Assembly: GCF_021044625.1 (NCBI RefSeq)
Contig: NZ_CP087999.1
Span: 4,485,001-4,549,000, forward strand
DNA: 64,000 nt
Source of the DNA: Geomonas sp. RF6
GTDB taxonomy: Bacteria > Desulfobacterota > Desulfuromonadia > Geobacterales > Geobacteraceae
Direction of reading: 5' to 3'
The translations under genes were made by a program, and so were the position numbers. Below are positions 50,868-60,497 of this stretch, in pieces. The first letter of the stretch is position 1, and each line of letters starts with the position of its first letter. The notes beneath the pieces are model-generated. The model was not told the origin of the DNA, made no database searches, and was given only the letters and a program-made list of their open reading frames with translations.

Positions 50868-51542
50868 ATGGCCCATCTCGCCATACTGGGAGCGATCGCC
50901 TCCCTTTTTATATGTGCAGGACTATTGAAGCCGGAGGCGCACGGGGCGACACCGTCTCCAGCGGCAACCCCATCAAGCGAAGGAACCATCGTCGCCCTCG
51001 GGGACAGCCTCACCGCAGGCTACGGTGTGAACAAGGAAGAGGCATACCCGGCACAGCTGGAGAAGCGTCTGCATAGCGCAGGGTACCGCTGGCATGTCAT
51101 CAACGCCGGCATCAGCGGGGAAACAAGCACCGGGGCGCTGGCCCGCCTCGATTCCATCCTCAGGCTTCGCCCCGACATCGTAATCGTGGAGACCGGCGCC
51201 AACGACGGGCTGCGCGGCACCAACCCGCAAATCCTGAAGAAAAACCTGGAGCAGATCGTCCAGACCCTGAAGGAGAAGAAGATCACCGTTGTCCTCGCCG
51301 GCATGAAGATGTTCAGCTACCTCGGCAAGAACTACACGGAAGCCTTCTACTCGGTGTACAGCGACCTCGCCCGCCATCACGACCTCATCCTGGTCCCCTT
51401 CTTCCTGGAGGGGGTGGCAGGTCAGGTTGCCCTGAACCAGGGGGACCGGATCCATCCGTTGCCTCAGGGGTACCGGGTCGTCACCGACACCGTCTATCCC
51501 TACGTCGCCCAGGCCATCAAAAGGGCGAAGGTCGAGCACTGA
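50868..51542 (+). CDS. SGNH-hydrolase arylesterase / acyl-CoA thioesterase (TesA-like)
   Basis: A 224-residue exported hydrolase of the GDSL/SGNH family related to TesA (thioesterase I, lysophospholipase, arylesterase). A signal peptide (HLAILGAIASLFICAGLL) is followed by block I IVALGDSLTAGYG (nucleophile Ser), the Gly of NAGISGETS (block II), ETGANDGLRG (block III Asn) and GDRIHPLPQGY (block V Asp and His). All catalytic residues are present. SD GGAGGAAAGCC. It stands about 300 bases before the pfa-like operon on the same strand, with a hairpin between. A link to that pathway's product release is possible but unproven, because the enzyme should be periplasmic. Confidence 0.92.
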   Translation: MAHLAILGAIASLFICAGLLKPEAHGATPSPAATPSSEGTIVALGDSLTAGYGVNKEEAYPAQLEKRLHSAGYRWHVINAGISGETSTGALARLDSILRLRPDIVIVETGANDGLRGTNPQILKKNLEQIVQTLKEKKITVVLAGMKMFSYLGKNYTEAFYSVYSDLARHHDLILVPFFLEGVAGQVALNQGDRIHPLPQGYRVVTDTVYPYVAQAIKRAKVEH

Positions 51543-51575
51543 TTCCCCCGGCGATCTTTATAGCCACCGCGAATC

Positions 51576-51601
51576 GGCCTTCGCACCTGCAGGCGAAGGC
51601 C
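51576..51601 (+). terminator. Hairpin after the SGNH esterase gene
   Basis: GGCCTTCGC pairs with GCGAAGGCC (9 bp, 8-base loop), 34 bases after the stop. It is followed by a run of C, so termination may be partial. Confidence 0.55.
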
Positions 51602-51675
51602 CCCCCCTTCCTCGCGGACCCCCGCCAGCTCTCCGTTTACAACGATTAGAATGGGCAAAGAGAGAGTGTCTTACC

Positions 51676-51704
51676 TTGCCATTTTTAGGATTTTCATGTA
51701 AAGT
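51676..51704 (+). promoter_or_regulatory. sigma-70 promoter of the pfa-like operon
   Basis: TTGCCA (51676-51681), 17-base spacer, TAAAGT (51699-51704). It leaves a leader of about 130 bases before the pfaD-like ATG. Confidence 0.55.
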
Positions 51705-51844
51705 GTCGTGTTTAATCGGGCGGTATCTGCATAGCTTAGCCGAGATCCCCCTTCCAAATCAGCCAAGGGTATTTGGGGAAACCTGCCTCGGCCGGCCCAG
51801 CCCCTTGTGTCGCTTCGTCCCCTCTGGCATCGCACTTTCCCAAG

Positions 51845-53533
51845 ATGTATACGCCGGCAACAGGAGATTCCCGTTTGAACCGTCTGTCTACCGACCCGAT
51901 CGGTCTTCCTGCAACAAATGGTACAGTCGGCTGGTGGCGTCCAGCCGAGACCGCCACATCCGCTGCTGCACTCTCCCTGAAAGAAGCGCTGCGCCAGGTG
52001 CGCCACCCGCTCTACCTCGTGCAACAGGACGACGGCCTCGTCCCGCGCGTCGACGGCGCCGTTTTACTGGGCGGTAAAAGCGACGGCGGTGCGCCTGTCG
52101 CGGGATACGCACCCCCCTGCCCGATAGAGCAGCTCGGCGACCCCTCCTTCTGCAGGGATCTCGGGCTCGCTCTCCCCTACGTCGGCGGCTCCATGGCCAA
52201 GGGGATCGCTTCCGCAGCGATCGCCGAGGAGCTCGGTCGCGCCGGGATGCTCGGCTTCTTCGGTGCCGCGGGTCTTCCCCTCGAGCAGGTCGAGGCCACC
52301 GTGGACCGCCTCGCCGCCTCCCTCGGGGATCTTCCCTACGGTTTCAACCTGATTCATTCCCCCCACGACCCGGAGCTTGAGAAGGCCCTCGTGGAGATGT
52401 ATATACGAAAGGGCGTGCGACTGATCGAGGCTTCAGCCTTTCTCGACCTTACCCTGCCGCTGGTGCGCTTCCGGGTGCATGGCATTTCCCGCCGCCCGGA
52501 CGGCACGATCTGCACCCCCAATCGCATCATCGCCAAGGTCTCGCGAGAGGAGCTCGGAGCGAAATTCCTCGCCCCTCCGCCGCAGGCGCTTCTCCATGAA
52601 CTGGTGCAAACCGGGATCATCACGGCAGAGCAGGCGCAGATGGCGGGAGAGATCCCCATGGCGCAGGATGTTACCGCAGAGGCGGACTCCGGCGGCCACA
52701 CGGACAACCGCCCGGCGATGGCGCTCTTCCCGACAATCCTTTCGCTCGCGCAGCGCATGGAGGAGAAGCACCGCTACCGGCAGAAGCTGCGCGTCGGGCT
52801 CGGCGGCGGCATCTCCACGCCGGCCTCGGCCGCCGCAGCGTTTGCCATGGGCGCCGCCTACCTCATGACCGGCTCGGTAAACCAGGCCTGTGTTGAATCC
52901 GGCACCTCCGACACGGTGCGCCAGATGCTCGCCGAGACGCGCCAGGCAGATGTCACCATGGCCCCCGCCGCCGACATGTTCGAGATGGGGGTGACCGTAC
53001 AGGTCCTGAAGCGCGGCACCATGTTCCCCATGCGCGCCGCGAAGCTCTACGAGATCTACCGCAGCTACCGCGGCATAGACGACATCCCCGCCGCCGAGCG
53101 GGAGAAGCTGGAAAAGACGCTCTTCCAGGCGTCGCTGGACAAGGTCTGGGACGATACCCGCGCGTTCTTCCTGAAGCGCGACCCGAGCCAGGCGGAGCGC
53201 GGCGACCGCGACCCGAAGCACCGCATGGCGCTCGTCTTCCGCTGGTACCTCGGCCAGGCCGCCCACTGGGCAAAAGACGGCGTCCCCGGCCGCCGCATCG
53301 ACTACCAGGTCTGGTGCGGCCCCGCCATGGGCGCCTTCAACGAGTGGGTCGCCGGTTCCTTCATGGAGCCCGCCGCCGGACGCCACGTCGTTCCGGTGGC
53401 GCTGAACATCCTGCACGGCGCCGCCACCATTACCCGCGCAAACATCCTGCGCTGCCAGGGGGTCCCCGTCGACCCCGAGGCACTCAAGCTGGAACCGCTC
53501 GAACTCGCACGAATCAAGGAGTACCTTGGGTGA
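51845..53533 (+). CDS. pfaD: PfaD-like enoylreductase of a PUFA-type synthase
   Basis: Trans-acting flavin enoylreductase (nitronate monooxygenase fold) that serves PUFA-type polyketide/fatty-acid synthases. It has 562 residues. Landmarks are the early GWWRPAE, GGSMAKGIASAAIAEELGRA, GMLGFFGAAGLPLEQVE, the flavin-binding barrel (GLGGGISTPASAAAAFAMGA, AYLMTGSVNQACVESGTSDT), and the long PfaD-specific C-terminal part with DPKHRMALVFRWYLGQA. The ATG at 51845 has a weak SD, and a TTG at 51773 would add 24 residues, so the start is unsure. It overlaps the next gene by 4 bases (GTGA). First gene of the operon. Confidence 0.92.
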   Translation: MYTPATGDSRLNRLSTDPIGLPATNGTVGWWRPAETATSAAALSLKEALRQVRHPLYLVQQDDGLVPRVDGAVLLGGKSDGGAPVAGYAPPCPIEQLGDPSFCRDLGLALPYVGGSMAKGIASAAIAEELGRAGMLGFFGAAGLPLEQVEATVDRLAASLGDLPYGFNLIHSPHDPELEKALVEMYIRKGVRLIEASAFLDLTLPLVRFRVHGISRRPDGTICTPNRIIAKVSREELGAKFLAPPPQALLHELVQTGIITAEQAQMAGEIPMAQDVTAEADSGGHTDNRPAMALFPTILSLAQRMEEKHRYRQKLRVGLGGGISTPASAAAAFAMGAAYLMTGSVNQACVESGTSDTVRQMLAETRQADVTMAPAADMFEMGVTVQVLKRGTMFPMRAAKLYEIYRSYRGIDDIPAAEREKLEKTLFQASLDKVWDDTRAFFLKRDPSQAERGDRDPKHRMALVFRWYLGQAAHWAKDGVPGRRIDYQVWCGPAMGAFNEWVAGSFMEPAAGRHVVPVALNILHGAATITRANILRCQGVPVDPEALKLEPLELARIKEYLG

Positions 53534-56500
53534 AAAAAACCGACGCAAACCGCCCTTCCGGCACACCCTCCGCCCCGCTCGCCATCATCGGCATCGGCTG
53601 CCTCTTTCCCCAGGCCGAGAGCAAGGAGGCGTACTGGGCCAATATAACCGACGGCGTTGACGCCATCAGCGAAATCCCGCAGACCCACTGGCAGCTAAAG
53701 GACTACTTCAGCAAGGACCAGAAAAGCCCCGACCGCACCTACGGACACCGCGGCGGCTTCCTCTCGCCGGTCGATTTCAACCCGATGGAGTTCAACATCC
53801 CGCCGAACGTGCTGGAGGCGATCGACTCCTCGCAGCTCCTCGGCCTCGTGGCCGCCGGGCAGGCGCTGAAGGACGCGGGATACGGCCCGGAGCGGAGCTA
53901 CGACAAGAGCCGCGCCAGCGTCATCCTCGGTGTCACCGGAACGCTCGAGCTGGTGATCCCCCTCGGCGCGCGCCTCGGGCACCCGATCTGGCGCTCGGCG
54001 CTGAAGGATGCTGGAGTCAGCGACGCCGTCGCCGAAGACGTGGTACAGCGCATCTCCGAGTCGTACGTGCCGTGGCAGGAGAACTCCTTCCCCGGTCTCC
54101 TCGGGAACGTGGTCGCCGGGCGCGTCAGCAAGCACTTCGATCTCGGCGGCACGAACTGCGTTGTCGACGCCGCGTGCGCCTCATCCTTCAGCGCGCTCCA
54201 CCTCGCGGGGATGGAACTCGCCTCGGGGAAAGCCGACATCGTCGTCACCGGCGGGATCGACACCTTCAACGACATCTTCATGTACATGTGCTTCAGCAAG
54301 ACCCCGGCGCTCTCCCCCTCCGGCGACGCGAAGCCCTTCGACTCTTCCGCCGACGGAACGACTCTCGGCGAGGGTCTCGGCATCGTCGTCCTGAAGAGAC
54401 TTGAGGATGCGGAGCGCGACGGCGACAGGATCTACGCCGTGATCCGCGGCGTCGGGTCCTCCAGCGACGGGAAGGGGGACGCCATCTACGCCCCGAGTGC
54501 CGCCGGGCAGAAGAAGGCGCTTCTCGATGCCTACGAGCGCGCGGGCGTTACTCCCGACACCATCGGTCTCATTGAAGCGCACGGCACCGGCACGAGGGTC
54601 GGCGACGGCGTGGAGGTCAATGCGCTGCGCGAGGTGTATGGCGAGACGGACCAGCCGTGGTGCGCCCTCGGCTCCGTAAAGTCGCAGATCGGCCACACGA
54701 AGGCTGCGGCAGGCGCCGCCGGCCTCATCAAGGCGGCCCTTGCCCTCTACCACAGGACGATCCCGCCGACCATCAAGGTGCAAAAGCCCCTTCCCGAGGT
54801 CAGCGCCGGGCGGACCCCCTTCTATCTTCCGGCAGCGAAGCGCCCCTGGATCGCAAGCTCCACGAGCCCGCGCCGCGCTGCAGTCAGCGCCTTTGGCTTT
54901 GGCGGGTCCAATTTCCACGTCGTCCTCGAGGAGTACCTGGGGGCCGACCCCGCCACCGCCTGGGACGGCGACACGCAGATCCTCGCCTTCTCCGGGAGCG
55001 ACGCATCCGCGATCTCCGGCGCCCTCTCCACGGTACCTGTCGATGGCGCCTGGGGCGCAGTGCGTGCCTTTGCCGCAGCCTCCCGCGCCAGGTTCGACGC
55101 CTTCGCCCCCTGCCGCCTGACGCTCGTCGTGGAGCGGAAAGGGACGGATCTCGCAACCCTCGTCGCCAACGCGAAGGCGCTCCTTGCCAAGCAGCCCGCT
55201 ACCGACTGGAGTACCCCCGACGGCGCCTTCTTCGCCTGCGGCGCGCCGAAAGGGAAAGTGGGGATCCTCTTCCCGGGGCAGGGATCGCAGTACACCGGTA
55301 TGCTCGCCGATCTCGCCTGCCGGTTCCCGCAGCTTCTCGATACCCTCGATGCCGCCAGTGAAGGGTTCCCCGCCCTCGGCGCCCTTATCTACCCTCCCTC
55401 CCCCTTCGATCCGCAGACGCGCGCTCAGCAGGAAGAGGCGCTGCGCGCCACCAGTGCTGCCCAGCCCGCCATCGGCGCCACCAGTCTCGGTGCGCTGAAG
55501 GTGCTGCGCTCCTTCGGGATGGAGCCTGACGCCGTCGCCGGACACAGCTTCGGCGAGCTCACCGCTCTTTGCGCCGCAGGGTGCTTCGATGAAGAGGCGC
55601 TGCACGCCCTCTCGCGGCTGCGCGGCACCCTCATGGGGGAAGGGAGCGGCGACAAGGGGGGGATGCTTGCAGTCTCGGCCCCGGTCGAACTGGTCCAGGA
55701 CCTCCTGATGAGGGAAAAGCTCGATCTGGTCATCGCCAACCGCAACGCCCCAACCCAGTCCGTCCTCTCCGGGAGCACGAAGGAGATCGACCGCGCCGGC
55801 GAAGTCTTCGGCAAGGCGGGGGTGACCTGCAAGAAACTCCCGGTCTCCGCTGCGTTCCACAGCCTTCTCGTCGCCGATGCCGCCGCACCTTTCCTGGTGG
55901 CGCTGGAGAAGATCGCCTTCCAGCCCGCGAAGGTGCCGGTGTACGCCAACACCACCGCCGCGCTCTACCCGAGCGAGCCGGGAGCCGCGAAAGCCCTTCT
56001 CGCCGCCCAGCTTGCCAAGCCGGTGCAGTTCGTGGCCCAGATCGAGGCGATGTATGCAGCCGGCGTGCGCACCTTCCTCGAAGTCGGACCCGGCGCGCGC
56101 CTCACCGGGCTCGTGCAGTCGATCCTCGGGAAGAGGCCGCACCTGGCGCTCGCCGTCGACGCCTCCGCGGGGAGACGCGCCGGGATCGCCGATCTCGCGC
56201 GCACCATCGGCCAGCTCGCCGCTCACGGCTACACCGTCAAGCTCTCCCGCTGGGATGCAGGTTTCGTCGCGCCGGAGACGGGGAAGAAGCCGCTTCTCAC
56301 CATTCCCCTTTCCGGAGCGAACTATGTGAAGCCCCGTGCCAAGAGGGAACCGGTTCACCCTACGGTTCATGCTCCTGCCGCACCGGCGGCGCAGGCTGCG
56401 GTTTCCGCTCCGGCGCCGGCGGCGCCCGTTGCGACTGTCGCCGCCGCGCCCGCGCCTTCTCCGGTTCCGCAGGCGCAGTATGTCGCCGCACCGGCAGCTC

Positions 56501-59500
56501 CGGCGCTGCAGGCGACGCGCGAAGCACTTTCCCTGCTGCAGAAGATGCAAGAAGAGACCGCCCGCCTGCACCGACTCTTCCTCGAGGGGCAGGAGACCGC
56601 TGCCCGCAATTTCCAGGCGCTTCTCGAGCAGCAACAGCGCTTCGCTATCCCCTCAGCTCAAATATCTTCCGCCGTTACATACCAAGCGGCCCCGGCGCCG
56701 ACCGTCGTAGCTGCGCCTGCCGTTCCGGTCTCCCTTTCCGTCGCGCCGCCTCCATCTGCGCCTCCGGTCCAGGCTCCTCCGGTCGCAGCCGCACCCGCAC
56801 CGGCTCCTCTTGCAGCACCCCCTGCCGCAAGCGATCAGACAGTTAAAGTTCTCCTTGAGGTAGTGAGCGAGAAAACCGGATATCCCATCGAGATGCTGGA
56901 GCTCGACATGGGGATGGATGCCGACCTCGGCATCGACTCCATAAAGCGTGTGGAGATCCTCTCCGCCCTGCACGAGCGTCTTCCCGGCGCACCGGTGATC
57001 GGGCCGGAGCATCTCGGCGCGCTGAACACCCTAGGGGAAATAGCGGCGCACCTCTCTGCCGGCGCACCTGCAGCTGCAGCCGTTTCGCAGGCGGCGAGCG
57101 CTGCACCGGCTCCTGCCGTCGACAACGGCGCGGTGACAGAGGCCCTCCTTTCCGTGGTGAGCGAGAAGACTGGCTACCCTAGCGAGATGCTGGAGCTCGA
57201 CATGGGTCTCGACTCCGACCTCGGCATCGATTCCATCAAGCGCGTGGAGATCCTCTCCGCCCTGCAGGAGCGCCTCCCGAATGCCCCGACCATCGGGCCC
57301 GAGCACCTCGGGACGCTGCACACGCTGCGGGAGATCGTCGGCTATCTCGCCGGCCCGGGAGCGGCGCAGGCCGCTTCGACTGCGGTGCCCGCCGCTGCCG
57401 CACTGTCGAGTGTCCCAGCCGCGCCTGCACTGCCGCATGCGCACGTTACCGACACGCTTCTTTCCGTCGTGAGCGAAAAGACGGGCTATCCCACGGAGAT
57501 GCTGGCGCTCGACATGTCGCTCGACGCGGACCTGGGGATCGACTCCATAAAGAGGGTGGAGATCCTCTCCTCCCTCCAGGAACGCCTCCCGCAGGCTCCG
57601 GCCGTCGGTCCGGAACACCTCGGGGTTTTGAGCACGCTCGGCGAGATCGCGGATTATCTCTGCGCAGGTGCATCCTCCGCGGTGCAAAGGTCGAACCCCG
57701 CCGCCATTGCGCCGGTTGCGGCCGCGGCACCTACGGCGCCGTCTGCGTCCCTTGATGCGGCTGCGCTGGCTGCAACCCTTCTCTCTGTCGTGAGCGAGAA
57801 GACGGGGTATCCCTCAGAGATGCTGGCGCTGGACATGGCTCTGGACGCGGATCTCGGCATCGACTCCATAAAGCGCGTGGAGATCCTCTCCACTCTGCAG
57901 GAGACCCTTCCCGGCGCCCCCGCCATAGGACCGGAGCACCTTGGGGAGTTGAGAACGCTCGGGGATATCGTCGGGCACCTTTCCGGCGGCGCCGCAGCAC
58001 CGCCCGTGGCCGCCGCAGAAAGTGCGGCTGCGGCACCGGAGGCTCCTGCCGAAGTCGAGGCGTCCCCCGCAGTCACCGAGGAGGTCGTCCCGGCGCCCGT
58101 TTTCGCCGCCGATTCGGTCCTCCCGGTAGAAAGAAGCAGCGCCGTCGTTGTCCCGCTCGAACTCACCCCGGCCGCATCCTCCATTGCTACCCACGGGGAG
58201 TGCTGGGTCACTGATGACGGCTCCCCCTTCAGCGCGGAACTCTGCACTGCCCTCTCCGCCACCGGCCTCACCGTGCGTCACGTGAACCCGAATGATGCGC
58301 CCCCCTCGGCCGGAGCCGGGGAGTTGCGCACCCTCGTTATCTGCGCACCCGCAGCCGGGACCGATGACCATTTCCTCGAAAGCGCCTTTCTCCTGCTGCA
58401 AAACGCAGCAGGCGCCCTGAACCAGGCAGCACCGCACGGCGGCGCACGCTGCGTGACCATCTCGCGGCTGGACGGCTCTTTCGGCTTTGCCGAGGGTAGC
58501 ACGGTCGTCGATCCCCTCTCCGGCGGACTGGCAGGGCTCCTGAAAACCGCAGCCCGCGAATGGCCGCAGGTCTCCTGCAAGGCGATCGACCTCGGTACCT
58601 TCCCCGATGCCGCCGAGGCCGCCAGGGGGGCAGCAGCCGAAGTCCTGCGCGACGGACCCGTCGAGGTAGGCATAAGCGCCGCCGGTCGTGTAGGACTTTC
58701 CCTCGCTTCGCTTCCGCCGGCACCCTCCGCAACAGAGCCTCCCCTGCAGGAAGGTGACGTCGTCGTCATCACCGGCGGCGGGCGCGGCGTGACCGCGGAG
58801 ACTGCGGTAGCGCTCGCCAGAAGCTACAAGGCGCGTCTCGTTCTTCTCGGGCGCACCCCGGAGCCCCTCCCGGAGCCGGTATGGCTCTCGAGCCTTCGCG
58901 AGGAAGCCGAGATGAAGCGCGCCATCATGGCCAACACCCCCGGGAAGATGCACCCGCGCGAGATCGAGGAAAAATACCGCTCCGTTATGGCCGGTCGCGA
59001 GCTCCGCTCCACCTTCTCCCGCATCATTGCCGCCGGGGGGAGCGTCCTGTACCGTGCCGTCGACATCCGTGACGCCGCAGCGGTCGAGGCTACCATCGCA
59101 GAGATCAGGACCTCCCACGGACCGGTGCGCGGCGTCGTCCACGGGGCAGGCGTCCTTGCCGACCGCCTTATTGTCGACAAGACCCGGGAGCAGTTCGCAC
59201 AGGTCTACCGCACGAAGGTCGACGGGCTGCGTGCGCTGCTGGCCGCCACCAGCGAAGACGATCTCCGCTTCATTGCCCTCTTCTCCTCCAGCACCGGGCG
59301 CTTTGGCCGCATAGGCCAGGTCGATTACGCGGTTGCCAACGAAGTGCTGAACAAGCTCGCCCAGGCCGAGGCGCGCCGCCGTCCCGGATGCCGCTGCGTG
59401 AGCTTCAACTGGGGGCCGTGGGATGGCGGAATGGTAAGCGCACCGCTCAAAAAGGTCTTCGCCTCCGAGGGGATCGGACTTATCGATCTCGCCGCCGGCG

Positions 59501-60495
59501 GGGAATTCCTGGTGCGCGAAGTCGCCGCCGCCGGCGCTCCGGTGGAGATCGTTGCCCTGGCGACCGCCTCACCGGCAGTTGCCAAGCGCCCCGCAAAGGC
59601 AGAAAGTACGCTGGAGGAGGCCTTTACCCTCACCCTCTCCGTGGAAAATTACCCCTTCCTGCGCTCCCACGTCATGGACGGGAAAGCCGTTCTTCCTATG
59701 GCGGTGATCGCCGAGTGGCTGGCCCACGGCGCGATGCACCGCACCCCCGGGCTGCGCCTGCACGGCTTCAACGACCTGCGCATCTGCAAAGGGGTCACCT
59801 TCGACGAGTCGACCCCCTTCGAGCTCCAGGTTCTCGCGGGGCGCTCCACGAAGCGCGATTCGTTCCACCTCGTCCCGGTCGAGCTGTGCAGCACCGGCAA
59901 GAACGGGCGCACGGTTCTTCACGCCCGTGCCGAGATCGTTCTTGCGGCGAGGCTTCCGGAAGGGATCCGCTCGATCACCGAGATGCCCGCTACCCCCTAC
60001 GCTCCCCATGGCGGCCTCATCTACAACCCCGAGCGCCTCTTCCACGGCCCGGACCTGCACGGCATCGAGCAGGTCGACGGCTGCTCCGGGACAGGGATAG
60101 CAGCCGCGGTGAAGGGTGCTCCCTCTCCTTCACAATGGATCAAGCAGCCGCTGCGCAGCAACTGGCTCACCGACCCGCTCGTCGTCGACTGCGCCTTCCA
60201 GCTCATGATCCTCTGGAGCTTCCAGCGCTTCGGCCATGCCTCCCTCCCCTGCTTCGCCGGCCGCTACCGCCAGTTCCAGGAGTCCTTCCCGAAGGAGGGG
60301 GCGCAGGTCGTTATCCGGGTTACCTCGGAGAGCAACCGCACCGCCTGCGCGGACATCGAGTTCCTCGACCGCAGCACCGGAAAGCTCATCGCGCGCCTCG
60401 AGGACTACGAGTGCGTCATCGATCCTGCCTTGGAAAAGGCCTTCCAGCGTAACCGCCTCACCACCGCGGGCTCCGCACAGTTGGGGGCAGCTTGA
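53530..60495 (+). CDS. pfaA: PfaA-like multidomain PUFA/polyketide synthase (KS-AT-4xACP-KR-DH)
   Basis: A 2,321-residue iterative synthase. Order of domains: KS (residues about 15-470; Cys216 in VVDAACASSFSAL, His351 in EAHGTGTRVGD, His389 in GHTKAAAG); acyltransferase (575-890; Ser673 in GHSFGEL, His777); an Ala/Pro linker with a short helical segment; four ACPs with the phosphopantetheine serines at 1137, 1235, 1339 and 1446, each in LGIDSIKRVEILS; ketoreductase (1743-1960; GGGRGVTAET, Tyr1933 in VDYAVANEV); and a C-terminal hot-dog dehydratase-like domain (His2047 in SHVMDGKAVLPM). This is PfaA architecture with a C-terminal DH. GTG start with AAGGAG. Confidence 0.93.
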   Translation: MKKTDANRPSGTPSAPLAIIGIGCLFPQAESKEAYWANITDGVDAISEIPQTHWQLKDYFSKDQKSPDRTYGHRGGFLSPVDFNPMEFNIPPNVLEAIDSSQLLGLVAAGQALKDAGYGPERSYDKSRASVILGVTGTLELVIPLGARLGHPIWRSALKDAGVSDAVAEDVVQRISESYVPWQENSFPGLLGNVVAGRVSKHFDLGGTNCVVDAACASSFSALHLAGMELASGKADIVVTGGIDTFNDIFMYMCFSKTPALSPSGDAKPFDSSADGTTLGEGLGIVVLKRLEDAERDGDRIYAVIRGVGSSSDGKGDAIYAPSAAGQKKALLDAYERAGVTPDTIGLIEAHGTGTRVGDGVEVNALREVYGETDQPWCALGSVKSQIGHTKAAAGAAGLIKAALALYHRTIPPTIKVQKPLPEVSAGRTPFYLPAAKRPWIASSTSPRRAAVSAFGFGGSNFHVVLEEYLGADPATAWDGDTQILAFSGSDASAISGALSTVPVDGAWGAVRAFAAASRARFDAFAPCRLTLVVERKGTDLATLVANAKALLAKQPATDWSTPDGAFFACGAPKGKVGILFPGQGSQYTGMLADLACRFPQLLDTLDAASEGFPALGALIYPPSPFDPQTRAQQEEALRATSAAQPAIGATSLGALKVLRSFGMEPDAVAGHSFGELTALCAAGCFDEEALHALSRLRGTLMGEGSGDKGGMLAVSAPVELVQDLLMREKLDLVIANRNAPTQSVLSGSTKEIDRAGEVFGKAGVTCKKLPVSAAFHSLLVADAAAPFLVALEKIAFQPAKVPVYANTTAALYPSEPGAAKALLAAQLAKPVQFVAQIEAMYAAGVRTFLEVGPGARLTGLVQSILGKRPHLALAVDASAGRRAGIADLARTIGQLAAHGYTVKLSRWDAGFVAPETGKKPLLTIPLSGANYVKPRAKREPVHPTVHAPAAPAAQAAVSAPAPAAPVATVAAAPAPSPVPQAQYVAAPAAPALQATREALSLLQKMQEETARLHRLFLEGQETAARNFQALLEQQQRFAIPSAQISSAVTYQAAPAPTVVAAPAVPVSLSVAPPPSAPPVQAPPVAAAPAPAPLAAPPAASDQTVKVLLEVVSEKTGYPIEMLELDMGMDADLGIDSIKRVEILSALHERLPGAPVIGPEHLGALNTLGEIAAHLSAGAPAAAAVSQAASAAPAPAVDNGAVTEALLSVVSEKTGYPSEMLELDMGLDSDLGIDSIKRVEILSALQERLPNAPTIGPEHLGTLHTLREIVGYLAGPGAAQAASTAVPAAAALSSVPAAPALPHAHVTDTLLSVVSEKTGYPTEMLALDMSLDADLGIDSIKRVEILSSLQERLPQAPAVGPEHLGVLSTLGEIADYLCAGASSAVQRSNPAAIAPVAAAAPTAPSASLDAAALAATLLSVVSEKTGYPSEMLALDMALDADLGIDSIKRVEILSTLQETLPGAPAIGPEHLGELRTLGDIVGHLSGGAAAPPVAAAESAAAAPEAPAEVEASPAVTEEVVPAPVFAADSVLPVERSSAVVVPLELTPAASSIATHGECWVTDDGSPFSAELCTALSATGLTVRHVNPNDAPPSAGAGELRTLVICAPAAGTDDHFLESAFLLLQNAAGALNQAAPHGGARCVTISRLDGSFGFAEGSTVVDPLSGGLAGLLKTAAREWPQVSCKAIDLGTFPDAAEAARGAAAEVLRDGPVEVGISAAGRVGLSLASLPPAPSATEPPLQEGDVVVITGGGRGVTAETAVALARSYKARLVLLGRTPEPLPEPVWLSSLREEAEMKRAIMANTPGKMHPREIEEKYRSVMAGRELRSTFSRIIAAGGSVLYRAVDIRDAAAVEATIAEIRTSHGPVRGVVHGAGVLADRLIVDKTREQFAQVYRTKVDGLRALLAATSEDDLRFIALFSSSTGRFGRIGQVDYAVANEVLNKLAQAEARRRPGCRCVSFNWGPWDGGMVSAPLKKVFASEGIGLIDLAAGGEFLVREVAAAGAPVEIVALATASPAVAKRPAKAESTLEEAFTLTLSVENYPFLRSHVMDGKAVLPMAVIAEWLAHGAMHRTPGLRLHGFNDLRICKGVTFDESTPFELQVLAGRSTKRDSFHLVPVELCSTGKNGRTVLHARAEIVLAARLPEGIRSITEMPATPYAPHGGLIYNPERLFHGPDLHGIEQVDGCSGTGIAAAVKGAPSPSQWIKQPLRSNWLTDPLVVDCAFQLMILWSFQRFGHASLPCFAGRYRQFQESFPKEGAQVVIRVTSESNRTACADIEFLDRSTGKLIARLEDYECVIDPALEKAFQRNRLTTAGSAQLGAA
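56850..57960 (+). repeat. Four tandem ACP-coding repeats
   Basis: Four imperfect repeats of about 300 bp begin near 56850, 57130, 57450 and 57775. Each encodes VVSEKTGYPxEMLxLDM, then LGIDSIKRVEIL, and ends in xGPEHLGxLxTLxEI. They are joined by Ala/Pro linkers of different lengths. The phosphopantetheine serines are 98, 104 and 107 residues apart. Confidence 0.9.
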
Positions 60496-60497
60496 GC

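Noticed and set aside
54181-56634. Long open frame of 817 codons on the minus strand inside the pfaA-like gene
   Set aside because: It mirrors a high-GC, strongly biased gene on the other strand, has no SD, and is full of Arg, Gly and Glu without any domain.
57814-59142. Open frame of 442 codons on the minus strand inside the pfaA-like gene
   Set aside because: Antisense shadow with no start signal and a composition typical of reversed GC-rich codons.
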